From IMG/VR virus record IMGVR_UViG_3300042731_003895, positions 1 to 39,234 of that record: a stretch of DNA of 39,234 bases; one strand, 5' to 3'. Below, one piece after another: positions 8,551 to 14,849 of this stretch (position 1 is its first letter; each line of letters begins with the position of its first letter). The notes below the pieces were generated by a model. It made no database searches. It was not told the DNA's origin and saw nothing but the letters and a program-made list of their open reading frames with translations. This stretch comes from a virus. A program made the position numbers and the translations under genes.

Positions 8551-8710
8551 ATCTCGCGACAGCCTGAAGTGTGTTCAGGGGATTCTTACGGATGCACTCG
8601 GCCATGATCTCCGGAAACGTGAGACCGTCTTGGTCCTCGATGATCTTCAAAGCCTCCATAAAAGCTTTTCGGATTTGAGGTGCTATGTCGTATCGTACTT
8701 TTCCAGCCAT
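8357..8710 (-). CDS. Terminase small subunit (candidate)
   Basis: 117 aa. It has an N-terminal helical region (IAPQIRKAFMEALKII) and a C-terminal Ala/Gln-rich helix (ATVQAAAAIVGQALGQLESQ) suited to oligomerisation. It sits directly before the large subunit on the same strand, the usual place of the DNA-recognition subunit that selects the packaging start. No strong Shine-Dalgarno precedes the ATG at 8710, and a promoter-like TGC-TACCAT lies immediately upstream, so a very short or absent leader is possible. Assignment rests on position and shape. Confidence 0.65.
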   Translation of the reverse strand: MAGKVRYDIAPQIRKAFMEALKIIEDQDGLTFPEIMAECIRKNPLNTLQAVARFAPREKEVRGTIDHTHKHSIDTAATVQAAAAIVGQALGQLESQRGTTLVQDQPILLDQVRTEQE

Positions 8711-8721
8711 ACGTACTATGG

Positions 8722-8737
8722 TAGCACTATTGTGCTA
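8722..8737. promoter_or_regulatory. Operator candidate O4 (TAGCAC-TATT-GTGCTA)
   Basis: A perfect 6-4-6 inverted repeat 12 bases upstream of the small terminase ATG, in the divergent region. Read on the minus strand, its right arm GTGCTA runs into TACCAT, an extended -10 look-alike (TGC-TACCAT). The same arrangement occurs at 16066, 18998 and 21304. Probably a phage repressor site for the packaging and early region. Confidence 0.6.
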
Positions 8738-8757
8738 AATCTCTGACCAAACATTTA

Positions 8758-8771
8758 TTGACCTAGATCAA
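8758..8771. promoter_or_regulatory. FNR/ANR-box-like sequence with one mismatch
   Basis: TTGACCTAGATCAA against the FNR/ANR consensus TTGAT-N4-ATCAA (one mismatch). It lies in the divergent region between packaging and early genes, centred about 51 bases before the likely rightward start. One-mismatch boxes are expected about once per window by chance, so this one is suggestive only. Confidence 0.35.
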
Positions 8772-8780
8772 TTAAAACCC

Positions 8781-8809
8781 TTGCATAGTGGCGATTCACC
8801 ACCTACAAT
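8781..8809 (+). promoter_or_regulatory. Candidate early promoter, rightward
   Basis: TTGCAT, a 17-base spacer, then TACAAT (5/6 of the -10 consensus), placing a start near 8816, just before the ribosome site (GAGGTG) of the first early gene at 8839. The -35 is weak (3/6), so an activator may be needed. Confidence 0.5.
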
Positions 8810-8838
8810 GAAATCACAGTAAACAACAGAGGTGAACC

Positions 8839-9057
8839 ATGAAACAGTACGGTGAATTCAGCGAATACATAGCGCTCAATCTCAACAAATGGGCGCTCGA
8901 TAAACTACAGGATGGAGGCGCTAAAACCTATGAAAGCGCTTTGTTTTGCCACCAACAAGAGTATATGAAGTCATGGCGGCATTGTGGTGCGGAAAAGTGG
9001 CACGGGTGCCAGACAGACTATACGGGCAATGCCCAGCGCTGGCACTGCAGAGGATAA
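8839..9057 (+). CDS. Early hypothetical protein
   Basis: 72 aa, starting MKQYGEFSEYIALNLNKWAL. A good Shine-Dalgarno (AGAGGTGAACC) and a candidate promoter precede it. The second half is rich in Cys, His and Trp (SWRHCGAEKWHGCQTDY) and could bind metal, though the spacing matches no known motif. The leader resembles that of the next gene (both GAGGTGAAnC before ATG). No family recognised. Confidence 0.55.
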   Translation: MKQYGEFSEYIALNLNKWALDKLQDGGAKTYESALFCHQQEYMKSWRHCGAEKWHGCQTDYTGNAQRWHCRG

Positions 9058-9127
9058 TCCAGACCCATGCCACTTTCCGAGGGGGCATCAGCCTGGAACC
9101 CCAGGAAACAAACAACCGAGGTGAATC

Positions 9128-9664
9128 ATGAACGAAATCAGAACAGAAGACCATCCCGCCTACCAAGTCCTTCCTCCATTGAATAGAGTAGTCCAGCGTG
9201 ATTGCTTCCAGGGCCTCTCCAAGGAAGCTGAAGACCAGATCATCCAGCAGGCCATCGAGATACTGAATCGCCGCATGGGTGAGCCTGGAACCGCGATTAC
9301 ATCGCCGCAGGCATCCAAAGACTACTTACGGCTGAACCTGGCTGATAAAGAGCGTGAGCATTTCGCGGTGTTGTTCCTGGATAATCAGAATCGTGTGCTG
9401 GGTAGGCCGACTGTGCTATTTTCAGGGACCGTGGACAGCGCCTCGGTACATCCCAGGATCATCGTGAAAGCCGCACTCGAGGCGAACGCCAATGCCGTCA
9501 TATTATGCCACAACCACCCCTCCGGTGACACTTCGCCATCGAATGCTGACAGAGCGATTACGGCCAGGCTGAAGGATGCGCTGGCGCTGATCGATGTGCG
9601 GGTGCTGGATCACATCATCGTGGGCCGAGATGCCTATTCATTCGCAGAGGGAGGGCTGCTGTGA
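9128..9664 (+). CDS. radC: RadC-family JAMM/MPN protein
   Basis: 178 aa. The JAMM metal motif is H128-N-H130-P-S-G-D with D141 completing HxHx10D, preceded by VLFLDNQNRVL typical of RadC (DUF2466). The N-terminal helix-hairpin-helix part of chromosomal RadC is largely missing, as is usual for phage and island copies. The biochemical role of RadC proteins is unsettled; phage and island copies often sit near anti-restriction or recombination genes. Ribosome site GAGGTGAATC. Its stop overlaps the next gene's GTG. Confidence 0.85.
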   Translation: MNEIRTEDHPAYQVLPPLNRVVQRDCFQGLSKEAEDQIIQQAIEILNRRMGEPGTAITSPQASKDYLRLNLADKEREHFAVLFLDNQNRVLGRPTVLFSGTVDSASVHPRIIVKAALEANANAVILCHNHPSGDTSPSNADRAITARLKDALALIDVRVLDHIIVGRDAYSFAEGGLL

Positions 9665-9882
9665 GCCTACGGTTCCACCTGAGCAGACTCGGGCTGACCA
9701 TTGAGAAGGCGGCCCGAATCACCAGAACACCGGTTGACTCTGTAAAGCAGTGGTCACGGGGCCGATACAAAACCCCGAGACCGGTTATGCGATTGCTGGC
9801 CGCCTATCGGCTGGACAAATATCTGTCTAGTCAAGGCAGAAGAAGACTGAGACCGCGACGATACCGTTCTTGTGGTAGATAA
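9661..9882 (+). CDS. Small helix-turn-helix-like protein
   Basis: 73 aa starting with GTG inside the RadC stop (GTGA overlap), with GAGGGAGGG upstream. LSRLGLTIEKAARITRTPVDSVKQWSRG has the spacing of a Cro/C1-type helix-turn-helix, and the tail is Arg-rich (RRRLRPRRYR), suggesting DNA binding. It could regulate the early region. Its stop TAA lies in GATAAC. Confidence 0.55.
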   Translation: MSLRFHLSRLGLTIEKAARITRTPVDSVKQWSRGRYKTPRPVMRLLAAYRLDKYLSSQGRRRLRPRRYRSCGR

Positions 9883-9929
9883 CTGACAAATACCTATCAA
9901 AACAAATACATTAATAGATTGGTTGGTTA

Positions 9930-9976
9930 ATTATGTGGCTGGCACGTATATCGGAATATACAGCCGGCCACATAAT
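9930..9976. repeat. Long imperfect inverted repeat at the end of the cassette array
   Basis: A 22-base arm starting ATTATGTGGC (9930-9951) pairs with a 21-base arm (9956-9976) around a 4-base loop, with few mismatches and one bulge. Neither strand has a T run, so it is not a standard terminator. It directly follows the R'' core GCATAAC (9988-9982, minus) of the last cassette gene and is best read as a terminal attC-like stem whose R' core is lost. Confidence 0.5.
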
Positions 9977-9982
9977 CACCTG

Positions 9983-10234
9983 TTATGCACATAGCCTCAT
10001 TAGGTTATGTACGCCTCTTCCACGCTTGCCGTTCCTGGCGATATATTTGCCAGTTCCAGGCCAAAAATCTATCAGCCAATCTTTACCAGTAACGATTAAA
10101 TGAGCGCCGCCGTTCTTGCTCTCAAACGGTATGCCTTTTCCTTGCAGCAAAGCAGCAGAACTATTCCTGTTCCTTTCTCGCCGTTCCTTACTCTCTTGCT
10201 TCATTGCGTTGAAAATTTCACCCATGTCACCCAT
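9983..10234 (-). CDS. Cassette-borne hypothetical protein
   Basis: 83 aa. Start chosen at 10234 (MGDMGEIFNAM) because GAGGAG lies upstream; the open frame runs further up through the attC-like site. The N-terminus is charged (KQESKERRERNR). The rest has a beta-rich pattern (GGAHLIVTGKDWLIDFWPGTGKYIAR) seen in many small phage and mobile-element proteins of unknown role. The stop TAA sits inside the core GCATAAC, the hallmark of an integron cassette gene. Confidence 0.6.
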   Translation of the reverse strand: MGDMGEIFNAMKQESKERRERNRNSSAALLQGKGIPFESKNGGAHLIVTGKDWLIDFWPGTGKYIARNGKRGRGVHNLMRLCA

Positions 10235-10249
10235 GTCAAACTCCTCTGT

Positions 10250-10309
10250 GCATAACCAGCACATCCAGGCGATGGCAAAAAGCGCCACGCCTGATGGCGG
10301 TCGTTATAA
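10250..10309 (-). repeat. attC-like recombination site 7
   Basis: 60 bp. Minus strand: R'' core TTATAAC (10309-10303), which contains the stop of the upstream cassette gene, and R' core GTTATGC (10256-10250). The arms pair well: GCATAAC...CCAGGCG against TTATAAC...TCAGGCG. Spacing and symmetry fit the short (about 60 bp) class of integron attC sites. Confidence 0.7.
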
Positions 10310-10615
10310 GTCGTCGTTTGCTTCACGTATTTGCTCTTTCAGCGACAAGCCACCGAGCGTATAACAGCCATTCAGTTCTTCAATAGCCATAGATAAATCA
10401 TTGCATTCTTCGCAAAGATATTTAGATGCTAAATCTTTTTCATCACCATTTTCGTCATACCCGCAACGCGCAATTTCTTGACACTCTGCGCCTATATCAA
10501 TTAACTGTTTGCAGTTAAGGCAACGCTGTCTTCGCTTTAAATCAAAAGGCTTTGGTTCTCCATGCTTCCACCATGTCCATTCAAATTCGACTGTATCACA
10601 ACTACATAAACTCAT
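10304..10615 (-). CDS. Cassette-borne Cys-rich putative zinc protein
   Basis: 103 aa. Cysteine pairs: CSC near the start, CLNC and later CEEC, plus single Cys, giving a zinc-ribbon-like pattern. Start chosen at the ATG at 10615 (MSLCSCDTVEF), with AAAGGTG upstream. AT-richer than the phage core, as expected for a foreign cassette. The stop TAA lies in the attC core TTATAAC. Function unknown. Confidence 0.6.
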   Translation of the reverse strand: MSLCSCDTVEFEWTWWKHGEPKPFDLKRRQRCLNCKQLIDIGAECQEIARCGYDENGDEKDLASKYLCEECNDLSMAIEELNGCYTLGGLSLKEQIREANDDL

Positions 10616-10634
10616 TGTCGTCACCTTTAAAAAT

Positions 10635-10696
10635 TTATAACAAATCGCTAGTTCGGAACTCCGCTGCGCTACGTCCGCACAGCTTTGCCGTTATAT
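10635..10696 (-). repeat. attC-like recombination site 6
   Basis: 62 bp. Minus strand: R'' ATATAAC (10696-10690), containing the stop of the 93-aa gene, and R' GTTATAA (10641-10635). The centre carries CGCTGCGCTACGTCCG-type sequence, common in attC stems. Arm pairing is moderate. Confidence 0.65.
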
Positions 10697-10972
10697 TTCA
10701 CCAATCGCCGCCAGTTCTTTTTCGAGTTCTGCTTTTCTGGCAGCTTTTAGGTGTCTATCGCTCTCGCTACCTAGGCGAATCCCGAGCACAGCTCTGAATA
10801 TCTTCCAATCATTTTTTTCATTCATGCAGCTGTATTTATTTTCCGCATCTTCCAGTGGCATTTGCGCGGCTGAATCTATATCACCGGTTAAAATGGCAGA
10901 GCCAAGATATAGGTTTTGCTCTTTGAAGTATTGCCCGCTTTTGTGCTGTAGGACATACATTTTTTTGCTCAT
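10691..10972 (-). CDS. Cassette-borne hypothetical protein
   Basis: 93 aa. Start at MSKKMYVLQHKSGQYF (10972), with GGAGTCAGAT upstream. It has a beta-rich first half and a charged helical C-terminus (HLKAARKAELEKELAAIGEI). No family recognised. Its stop is embedded in the attC-like core ATATAAC. Confidence 0.6.
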   Translation of the reverse strand: MSKKMYVLQHKSGQYFKEQNLYLGSAILTGDIDSAAQMPLEDAENKYSCMNEKNDWKIFRAVLGIRLGSESDRHLKAARKAELEKELAAIGEI

Positions 10973-10993
10973 ATCTGACTCCATAAAAATAAA

Positions 10994-11056
10994 ATATAAC
11001 AATGGCTTTAACTCAGATCCTCGCTTCGCTCGGCCTGGTTAAGCCAAGCGTTAGCC
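10994..11056 (-). repeat. attC-like recombination site 5 (best defined)
   Basis: 63 bp. Minus strand: R'' GGCTAAC (11056-11050), L'' TTGGCTTAACC, a centre CCGAGCGAAGCGAGG, L' GAGTTAAAGCCA, and R' GTTATAT (11000-10994). L'' and L' pair almost completely with one extra base on one side, the asymmetry typical of attC. The stop of the MazG-like gene lies in R''. Confidence 0.8.
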
Positions 11057-11392
11057 AGCTTGGTGATGTAGGTACGAATGAACAGCAGTCATTTTTTCCA
11101 TCACCCTGTTTTCGATGTCGTCTTCTTCGAAGTCACCGGCATTCAGCATCAATTCTAGTGCTAGTTGCACATCGCCAATTTCGCGGACAAGTGCCTGTCT
11201 ATTTGTAGGGCCGCTTGGCCTGTTCGGGTGTGTGCTTTCATATCCGTGTCGCAGTATCTTGCCGATCGCCTGCTGTGCTTCTCCAAGCTCCTCCAGTAGT
11301 AGCGCCAGGCGCTCTGCTTGGGCTGGGCTAAGTTGGTTGAAGTGCTGGCTAACCAGCACATCAACCGGATTCACTTCATTCGCTGCGCTCAT
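11051..11392 (-). CDS. MazG-like nucleotide pyrophosphohydrolase (cassette-borne)
   Basis: 113 aa. LLLEELGEAQQAIGKIL followed by LVREIGDVQLALELM reproduces the ExxE...ExxD metal-binding pattern of the all-alpha MazG/dUTPase superfamily, which hydrolyses NTPs or dNTPs to monophosphates. MazG-type proteins are known cargo of integron cassettes and of phages, where nucleotide-pool or ppGpp effects are proposed. Ribosome site GGAGAACGAA before the ATG. The stop TAA sits in the attC core GGCTAAC. Confidence 0.7.
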   Translation of the reverse strand: MSAANEVNPVDVLVSQHFNQLSPAQAERLALLLEELGEAQQAIGKILRHGYESTHPNRPSGPTNRQALVREIGDVQLALELMLNAGDFEEDDIENRVMEKMTAVHSYLHHQAG

Positions 11393-11751
11393 TTCGTTCT
11401 CCGGTTAAATTGGCGTTACATGGCGCGCCTAACGTCGGCAGCGCGCCCCCGCTCTTTCTTCCTCCACCCTTAGCCGTCTCGGGGTGGCAGTCATATTTGG
11501 AGCGGTTCGCCGATCCGATGCCGGGTTACCAAGTAGCTCAAGGCCTTCAAAACTTGCCCGCTCCATTCGTGTATTCAGTGCCGTCTCTCCGGCTGTCACG
11601 CACTCGTTATTCACACTGTTGCTTGCCGTGCCTACTAGGGCTGGCTCATGCTGGGCGGTGTACGTTTAGCCCTCTGCTCTGTTCTGATGCGCCATGTAAC
11701 CAGGCACATCAGCGGGGATCTCGCTATCGCTCGATCCCCTGTGTTTCATCG
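11393..11751. other. Cassette segment without a convincing gene
   Basis: 359 bases between the MazG-like and Lar-like genes. Most is bounded by candidate attC sites at 11424-11530 and 11693-11757. A 61-codon minus ORF (11429-11614, GTG start) ends with TAG inside GTTAGGC, but its composition (Arg-rich tail, no ribosome site) is unconvincing. This may be a non-coding or decayed cassette, both of which occur in integrons. Confidence 0.4.
11424..11530 (-). repeat. Possible attC-like site 4 (long form)
   Basis: R' core GTTAGGC (11430-11424, minus) matches the GTTRRRY consensus perfectly. A possible R'' GGTAAC lies at 11530-11525, with arms CCGGCATCG and CTGCCGACG giving partial pairing. At 107 bp it would be one of the longer sites. 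Only the R' side is clear. Confidence 0.4.
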
Positions 11752-11757
11752 TTATCT
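11693..11757 (-). repeat. attC-like recombination site 3
   Basis: About 65 bp. Minus strand: the Lar-like gene's stop lies in AGATAAC; a 7-bp perfect inner stem GGGGATC/GATCCCC follows; R' GTTACAT is at 11700-11694. Cores are less canonical than at sites 5 and 7. Confidence 0.5.
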
Positions 11758-12003
11758 AGCCTTACCGTTCCGCATGTTCCACCTATCAATAGCGGCCTCT
11801 TTGCTGGCTGATGGTACTTGTTGAATGGCACACGTTCCGCCCCTGTTTATCGTGTTCCGGCAAACAACACCCCACCATCTTCGTTTCCCGTATATCGGGT
11901 CTATTGTTGACTCCGCCTCTTCCAGCGCTACAGTCCCGCCACAAAATGGGCAGGCTAACAACGGCATCAACTCTGACGCCTCATTCTTCGCTTCTCTCAT
12001 CAT
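11752..12003 (-). CDS. Lar-like restriction-alleviation zinc protein (cassette-borne)
   Basis: 83 aa from the ATG at 12003 (an in-frame TTG allows up to 128 aa, and an ATG at 11967 gives a shorter form). LLACPFCGGTVALEE and a later VVCRNTINRGGTC provide the paired cysteines of the Lar family, and the end SKEAAIDRWNMR matches the family's EAIxxWNxR signature. Lar proteins of the Rac prophage relieve type I restriction by modulating host modification. The start is uncertain because a weaker attC-like site overlaps the 5' end. The stop is in AGATAAC. Confidence 0.65.
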   Translation of the reverse strand: MMREAKNEASELMPLLACPFCGGTVALEEAESTIDPIYGKRRWWGVVCRNTINRGGTCAIQQVPSASKEAAIDRWNMRNGKAR

Positions 12004-12030
12004 TCTTATCCGGTTATGCCAGCCGTTATG
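11953..12030 (-). repeat. Possible attC-like site 2 (overlaps Lar-like gene start)
   Basis: Minus strand: GCATAAC (12030-12024), TGGCATAACC and later GTTGATGCC and GTTAGCC (11959-11953). L'' and L' pair 8 of 9. However, the Lar-like reading frame passes through it, which is unusual for a cassette, so it may be partly coincidental. Confidence 0.35.
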
Positions 12031-12190
12031 CGGCACTCGCATCATGTCGGCAACGGTATCTGGTCTGCCCGCGTACATCCAGGTAGGGTTGCGCCTTGTT
12101 GCAATGCGGTGCGGCCAGGTCAAATATTTTGTATTCAATTCGGTCTATTCCGTTCTTCCAGTCTGGGGAAATATGCTCGCGCAACGTGCC

Positions 12191-12276
12191 GCATAATAAA
12201 TCGGTCAAGGCGACGCTTCGCGTCGCGGTGGCTTTATCTGGCTTCATCGTGGCGCGCCTTAACTAATCCGTTAGGC
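12191..12276 (-). repeat. attC-like recombination site 1
   Basis: 86 bp. Minus strand: R'' GCCTAAC (12276-12270), a perfect RYYYAAC core containing the stop of the 87-aa gene; L'' side TTAGTTAAGG; a centre with the palindrome GCGACGCTTCGCGTCGC; L' CCTTGACCGA; and a degenerate R' ATTATGC (12197-12191). Outer arms match 13 of 20. It resembles attC sites of mobile integrons in layout. Confidence 0.7.
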
Positions 12277-12534
12277 CTCCAAAACCGTTACGTCATAGCC
12301 GTGCAAATGGAAATCACCAAGTCCGCCGCTATCGATTATGATCCGGCGCTTTCCGTCGTACAGCGTTACCTGTGTTCCGTCGTCGCGCTCCACCATTTCG
12401 GTGGGAACTCCTACACAGTCAAGGAATAGGGTCATAGCGAAAATGTTGTCCCCACTTTGTGCTGGGTCTGTAATGCTGTAGCTGCGCTCACCGTTATCAA
12501 AAAGCTCTTCGGTGGATTCTGGGATGTCATACAT
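12271..12534 (-). CDS. Cassette-borne hypothetical acidic protein (first cassette)
   Basis: 87 aa. Start ATG at 12534 (MYDIPESTEELFDNG), with GGAGGTTGAT upstream. Acidic and beta-rich (GTQVTLYDGKRRIIIDSGGLGDFHLHGYDVTVLEA). No family recognised. It begins 14 bases after the GTTAGGC core at 12554-12548 and ends in the attC core GCCTAAC, exactly the layout of an integrated cassette. Confidence 0.6.
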   Translation of the reverse strand: MYDIPESTEELFDNGERSYSITDPAQSGDNIFAMTLFLDCVGVPTEMVERDDGTQVTLYDGKRRIIIDSGGLGDFHLHGYDVTVLEA

Positions 12535-12547
12535 ATCAACCTCCAAT

Positions 12548-12554
12548 GCCTAAC
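12548..12554 (-). other. Lone GTTAGGC recombination core at array boundary
   Basis: Minus strand GTTAGGC, a perfect GTTRRRY core, coincides with the TAG stop of the outer-membrane-like gene 12550-13017. No attC-type stem precedes it. It marks the 5' end of the cassette run and could be a secondary (attG or attI-like) insertion point. Confidence 0.5.
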
Positions 12555-13017
12555 GAAGCCGCTCAATAACGACCGACAGACCCGCGGCGCCTTCGTTGTT
12601 GGGGATGACTGACAGCCTAAGACTGACGCAGTCCGTCAACTGATACTGGCCGAACAGCGTTCCCATAGGGGAGATGGTCTGATCGGTCAGTTCATCGTAG
12701 CCCGTCGCTATTCCCAGCTGACCACCCACCGACAGCCCTCTCCACTCGCTACTTCTGACCTCTCCGCCAATGATGAAGGAGGTCTCCTCATACGTGTTGC
12801 GGTAGGCTCCACCAACGATCGACCAATGGTCAGAGATGCTGTGTGCGTAAAACAGGCCCGGGTTGGTCTCGTTGTAGGTCAGGTCTTCGTCCTTGTTGTA
12901 ATGCCTTGACCCGATGCTAATCTGCAGCTCGTCAGACTCTGCGGTCGGTAGCGCGAACAGTATCAACACGCCAACCGCCATGGCGACCAGTGCGATCATT
13001 TTCTCTCTGCGGCACAT
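12550..13017 (-). CDS. Putative exported beta-barrel protein
   Basis: 155 aa. A signal peptide (MCRREKMIALVAMAVGVLILFALPTA, cleavage likely near SDELQ) is followed by alternating beta strands (WSIVGGAYRNTY, SFIIGGEVRSSEW, LSVGGQLGIATGY, GTLFGQYQL, LRLSVIP) ending in a basic residue. This is the pattern of a small outer-membrane barrel or periplasmic beta protein. Similar phage-encoded proteins may alter the host surface, possibly excluding other phages; that is inference. AGGAG precedes the ATG. Its stop overlaps the GTTAGGC core. Confidence 0.6.
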   Translation of the reverse strand: MCRREKMIALVAMAVGVLILFALPTAESDELQISIGSRHYNKDEDLTYNETNPGLFYAHSISDHWSIVGGAYRNTYEETSFIIGGEVRSSEWRGLSVGGQLGIATGYDELTDQTISPMGTLFGQYQLTDCVSLRLSVIPNNEGAAGLSVVIERLR

Positions 13018-13026
13018 GTCAGTCTC

Positions 13027-14040
13027 CTAGTAGATAATCTTCAATCCTTCTATCTGTCCGGCCTCGACCAGCTCCACCACGCAGGTGGCTGCAACTTTTG
13101 TCACACCATTATGAACTGACAACTGCGAGATGATACGCTCATGGACCGCAGCCCTGTGTTTCTGGTCCTCCTCCCGCTCGCGCTTGATGCGCTCCTGCTC
13201 GGCCTTTTCTTCTTCCTGGCGGACGCGCTCCTGCTCTCTGGCCTGCTCGGCTCTGATCTCAGCTTGGCGTGCCTCCTCTGCCTGCCGCGCACTGGCATCC
13301 GCTGCTTCCTGTAGCCTGCGCCGCTCAACCTCCAGCGCTTGGCGTTCTGCCTCCAGTTTGGCCGCTTCCGCAATGCGCGTGCGCTCCTCAGCTTCTCTCC
13401 TGGCCTCTTCTGCGATGCGTCTCTCACGCTCCTCACGCTCACGCGCTTCGGCCTCCCGTTTCAGTCTGGCGTTCTCAGCTGCCAGCCGCTCGGTCTCCTC
13501 GATGGACTCCCGGCGCCGGTCAGACTCGACAGCGATCTGGTTGAACAGTTTATGGGCCTCTTCCTGGTACTCCTCGAAATCAACATCCTGCAGTGGTTTG
13601 GCCTTATCCACCACACTGTTGAGATTATCGACCGTGTTCTGGTAGGGAATATATTCCAGGACCGTGCGCAGTATGGCCAGGTTATCTGCATGCCTGGCGA
13701 TCCTGTCACGCTCGGCATTTTCATACTCAGTCAGAGGTGACCTGACCTTCTCCTTGATATCATCCAAGCTATCCCTGATCGCCTTCCTTCGGCTATCTAC
13801 CTCCTTAACTTTGGCCTTGATATCGGCCACCAGGCCCTTACCCAGTCCGTCGATATAGGTCTTGCTGCGCGCCACCTTGGCGGCGACAGAGGCGATTTCC
13901 TTGCGCCCCTTGACGGTCCCCACGTCACCGACCACGGAGCTAGCGGCGTCCTCGATCCGCATGATGATCTGATTCACCTCTTCGTCGGAATTGAACAGGA
14001 CTGCCGCATTGATGTCTTCCAGTTTGATTAAATCGCTCAT
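13027..14040 (-). CDS. Long coiled-coil protein of the recombination module
   Basis: 337 aa. Residues of about 1-180 are helical (VGDVGTVKGRKEIASVAAKVARSKTYIDGLGK). Residues of about 185-305 form an uninterrupted Glu/Arg/Ala-rich charged helix resembling TolA-type coiled coils. A short globular tail (VAATCVVELVEAGQIEGLKI) ends the protein. Proteins of this shape are common in phage operons directly next to ERF/RecT-type annealing proteins and exonucleases, with unknown function. GGAGAGAC precedes the ATG. Confidence 0.65.
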   Translation of the reverse strand: MSDLIKLEDINAAVLFNSDEEVNQIIMRIEDAASSVVGDVGTVKGRKEIASVAAKVARSKTYIDGLGKGLVADIKAKVKEVDSRRKAIRDSLDDIKEKVRSPLTEYENAERDRIARHADNLAILRTVLEYIPYQNTVDNLNSVVDKAKPLQDVDFEEYQEEAHKLFNQIAVESDRRRESIEETERLAAENARLKREAEAREREERERRIAEEARREAEERTRIAEAAKLEAERQALEVERRRLQEAADASARQAEEARQAEIRAEQAREQERVRQEEEKAEQERIKREREEDQKHRAAVHERIISQLSVHNGVTKVAATCVVELVEAGQIEGLKIIY

Positions 14041-14078
14041 TGTTGTCTCTCCAGTTGTGAATTTCTATTAGAAGTCTC

Positions 14079-14849
14079 TTATAAACATTTTGACAGTTTC
14101 CAGAAATTTAGCAGGCATTCGAAATGCGGCCAATAGTCCTGGTCATGCACCTCGATCTTTACAAGCGGCATCCCGTCTTCCTGCAGCTCACGACTGATAT
14201 ACAAATTCGCGATTTTTGCGTCATGCTGGCCGAGACCTTTCCGGTAAGCCGATAACTGCATTTTGTTATTGTCGTATGACATAGGATTCTTCATATCCAT
14301 TTTTGCCAAGTCTTTAGTTTTGTAGTCTACAATGACACCTGGCGACTGCAGGTCTATCTTTCCTCCGAAACCAAGCTCAGACGCAAAAGACTTTTCAGCT
14401 ATCCATTCCTGTTCTCCGAATGCCTCGAGCAGCGCTGTCTCAACAGCATGCACCCACGGCATACCTTCATTTGGTACTGTTTTTCCCTGAAAAGCCGCCT
14501 CTATATAGCCATGTATCTGCGTACCTGCTTCTCGAGCGGCCTTTGATTGAGCGTTCGCATCTTCCCACAGCCTAGCCTCATACTCGCTTACAGACTCGCC
14601 TTCGACTGCAGGAAGTGTCAGCGCAGCGAGCATGAGCTGATTGAGTTTCCATCTCTCAAGCATAGGCTTTGCAGCCATCTTGAGAATACTGGTGACAGAC
14701 GGCACGAGGCCGAGCTTGCGGGCATCGCGTAACGTCGTCGGACGCATTTTTCCAGGCTTTGACTTATTAGGTTGCGTATAGGCAGGCGTTCCGTCTTTTT
14801 CGTACCAGTGGCCTGATTCACTTGCTATTTGAAATGTTGCGTTGCTCAT
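14079..14849 (-). CDS. PD-(D/E)XK exonuclease (phage recombination)
   Basis: 256 aa from the ATG at 14849, which overlaps the ERF stop (ATGA) and has GGAGAG upstream. Catalytic pattern: GTQIHGYIE (H113), an acidic residue at E153 (WIAEKSF), FGGKIDL (D166) and VIVDYKTK (D175, K177), typical of RecB/Cas4-like nucleases. It would resect linear DNA ends to give single strands for the adjacent ERF annealing protein, as lambda Exo does for Bet. Confidence 0.8.
   Translation of the reverse strand: MSNATFQIASESGHWYEKDGTPAYTQPNKSKPGKMRPTTLRDARKLGLVPSVTSILKMAAKPMLERWKLNQLMLAALTLPAVEGESVSEYEARLWEDANAQSKAAREAGTQIHGYIEAAFQGKTVPNEGMPWVHAVETALLEAFGEQEWIAEKSFASELGFGGKIDLQSPGVIVDYKTKDLAKMDMKNPMSYDNNKMQLSAYRKGLGQHDAKIANLYISRELQEDGMPLVKIEVHDQDYWPHFECLLNFWKLSKCL

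Noticed and set aside
8946-9131. 61-codon plus ORF overlapping the first early gene
   Set aside because: No ribosome site, and it overlaps a better-supported gene.
12026-12247. 73-codon minus ORF ending in GCATAAC
   Set aside because: It starts inside attC-like site 1 and overlaps the extended Lar-like frame; no ribosome site supports it.
13130-13645. Long plus-strand Ser/Arg ORFs
   Set aside because: Shadow of the Glu/Arg/Ala coiled-coil gene on the other strand.
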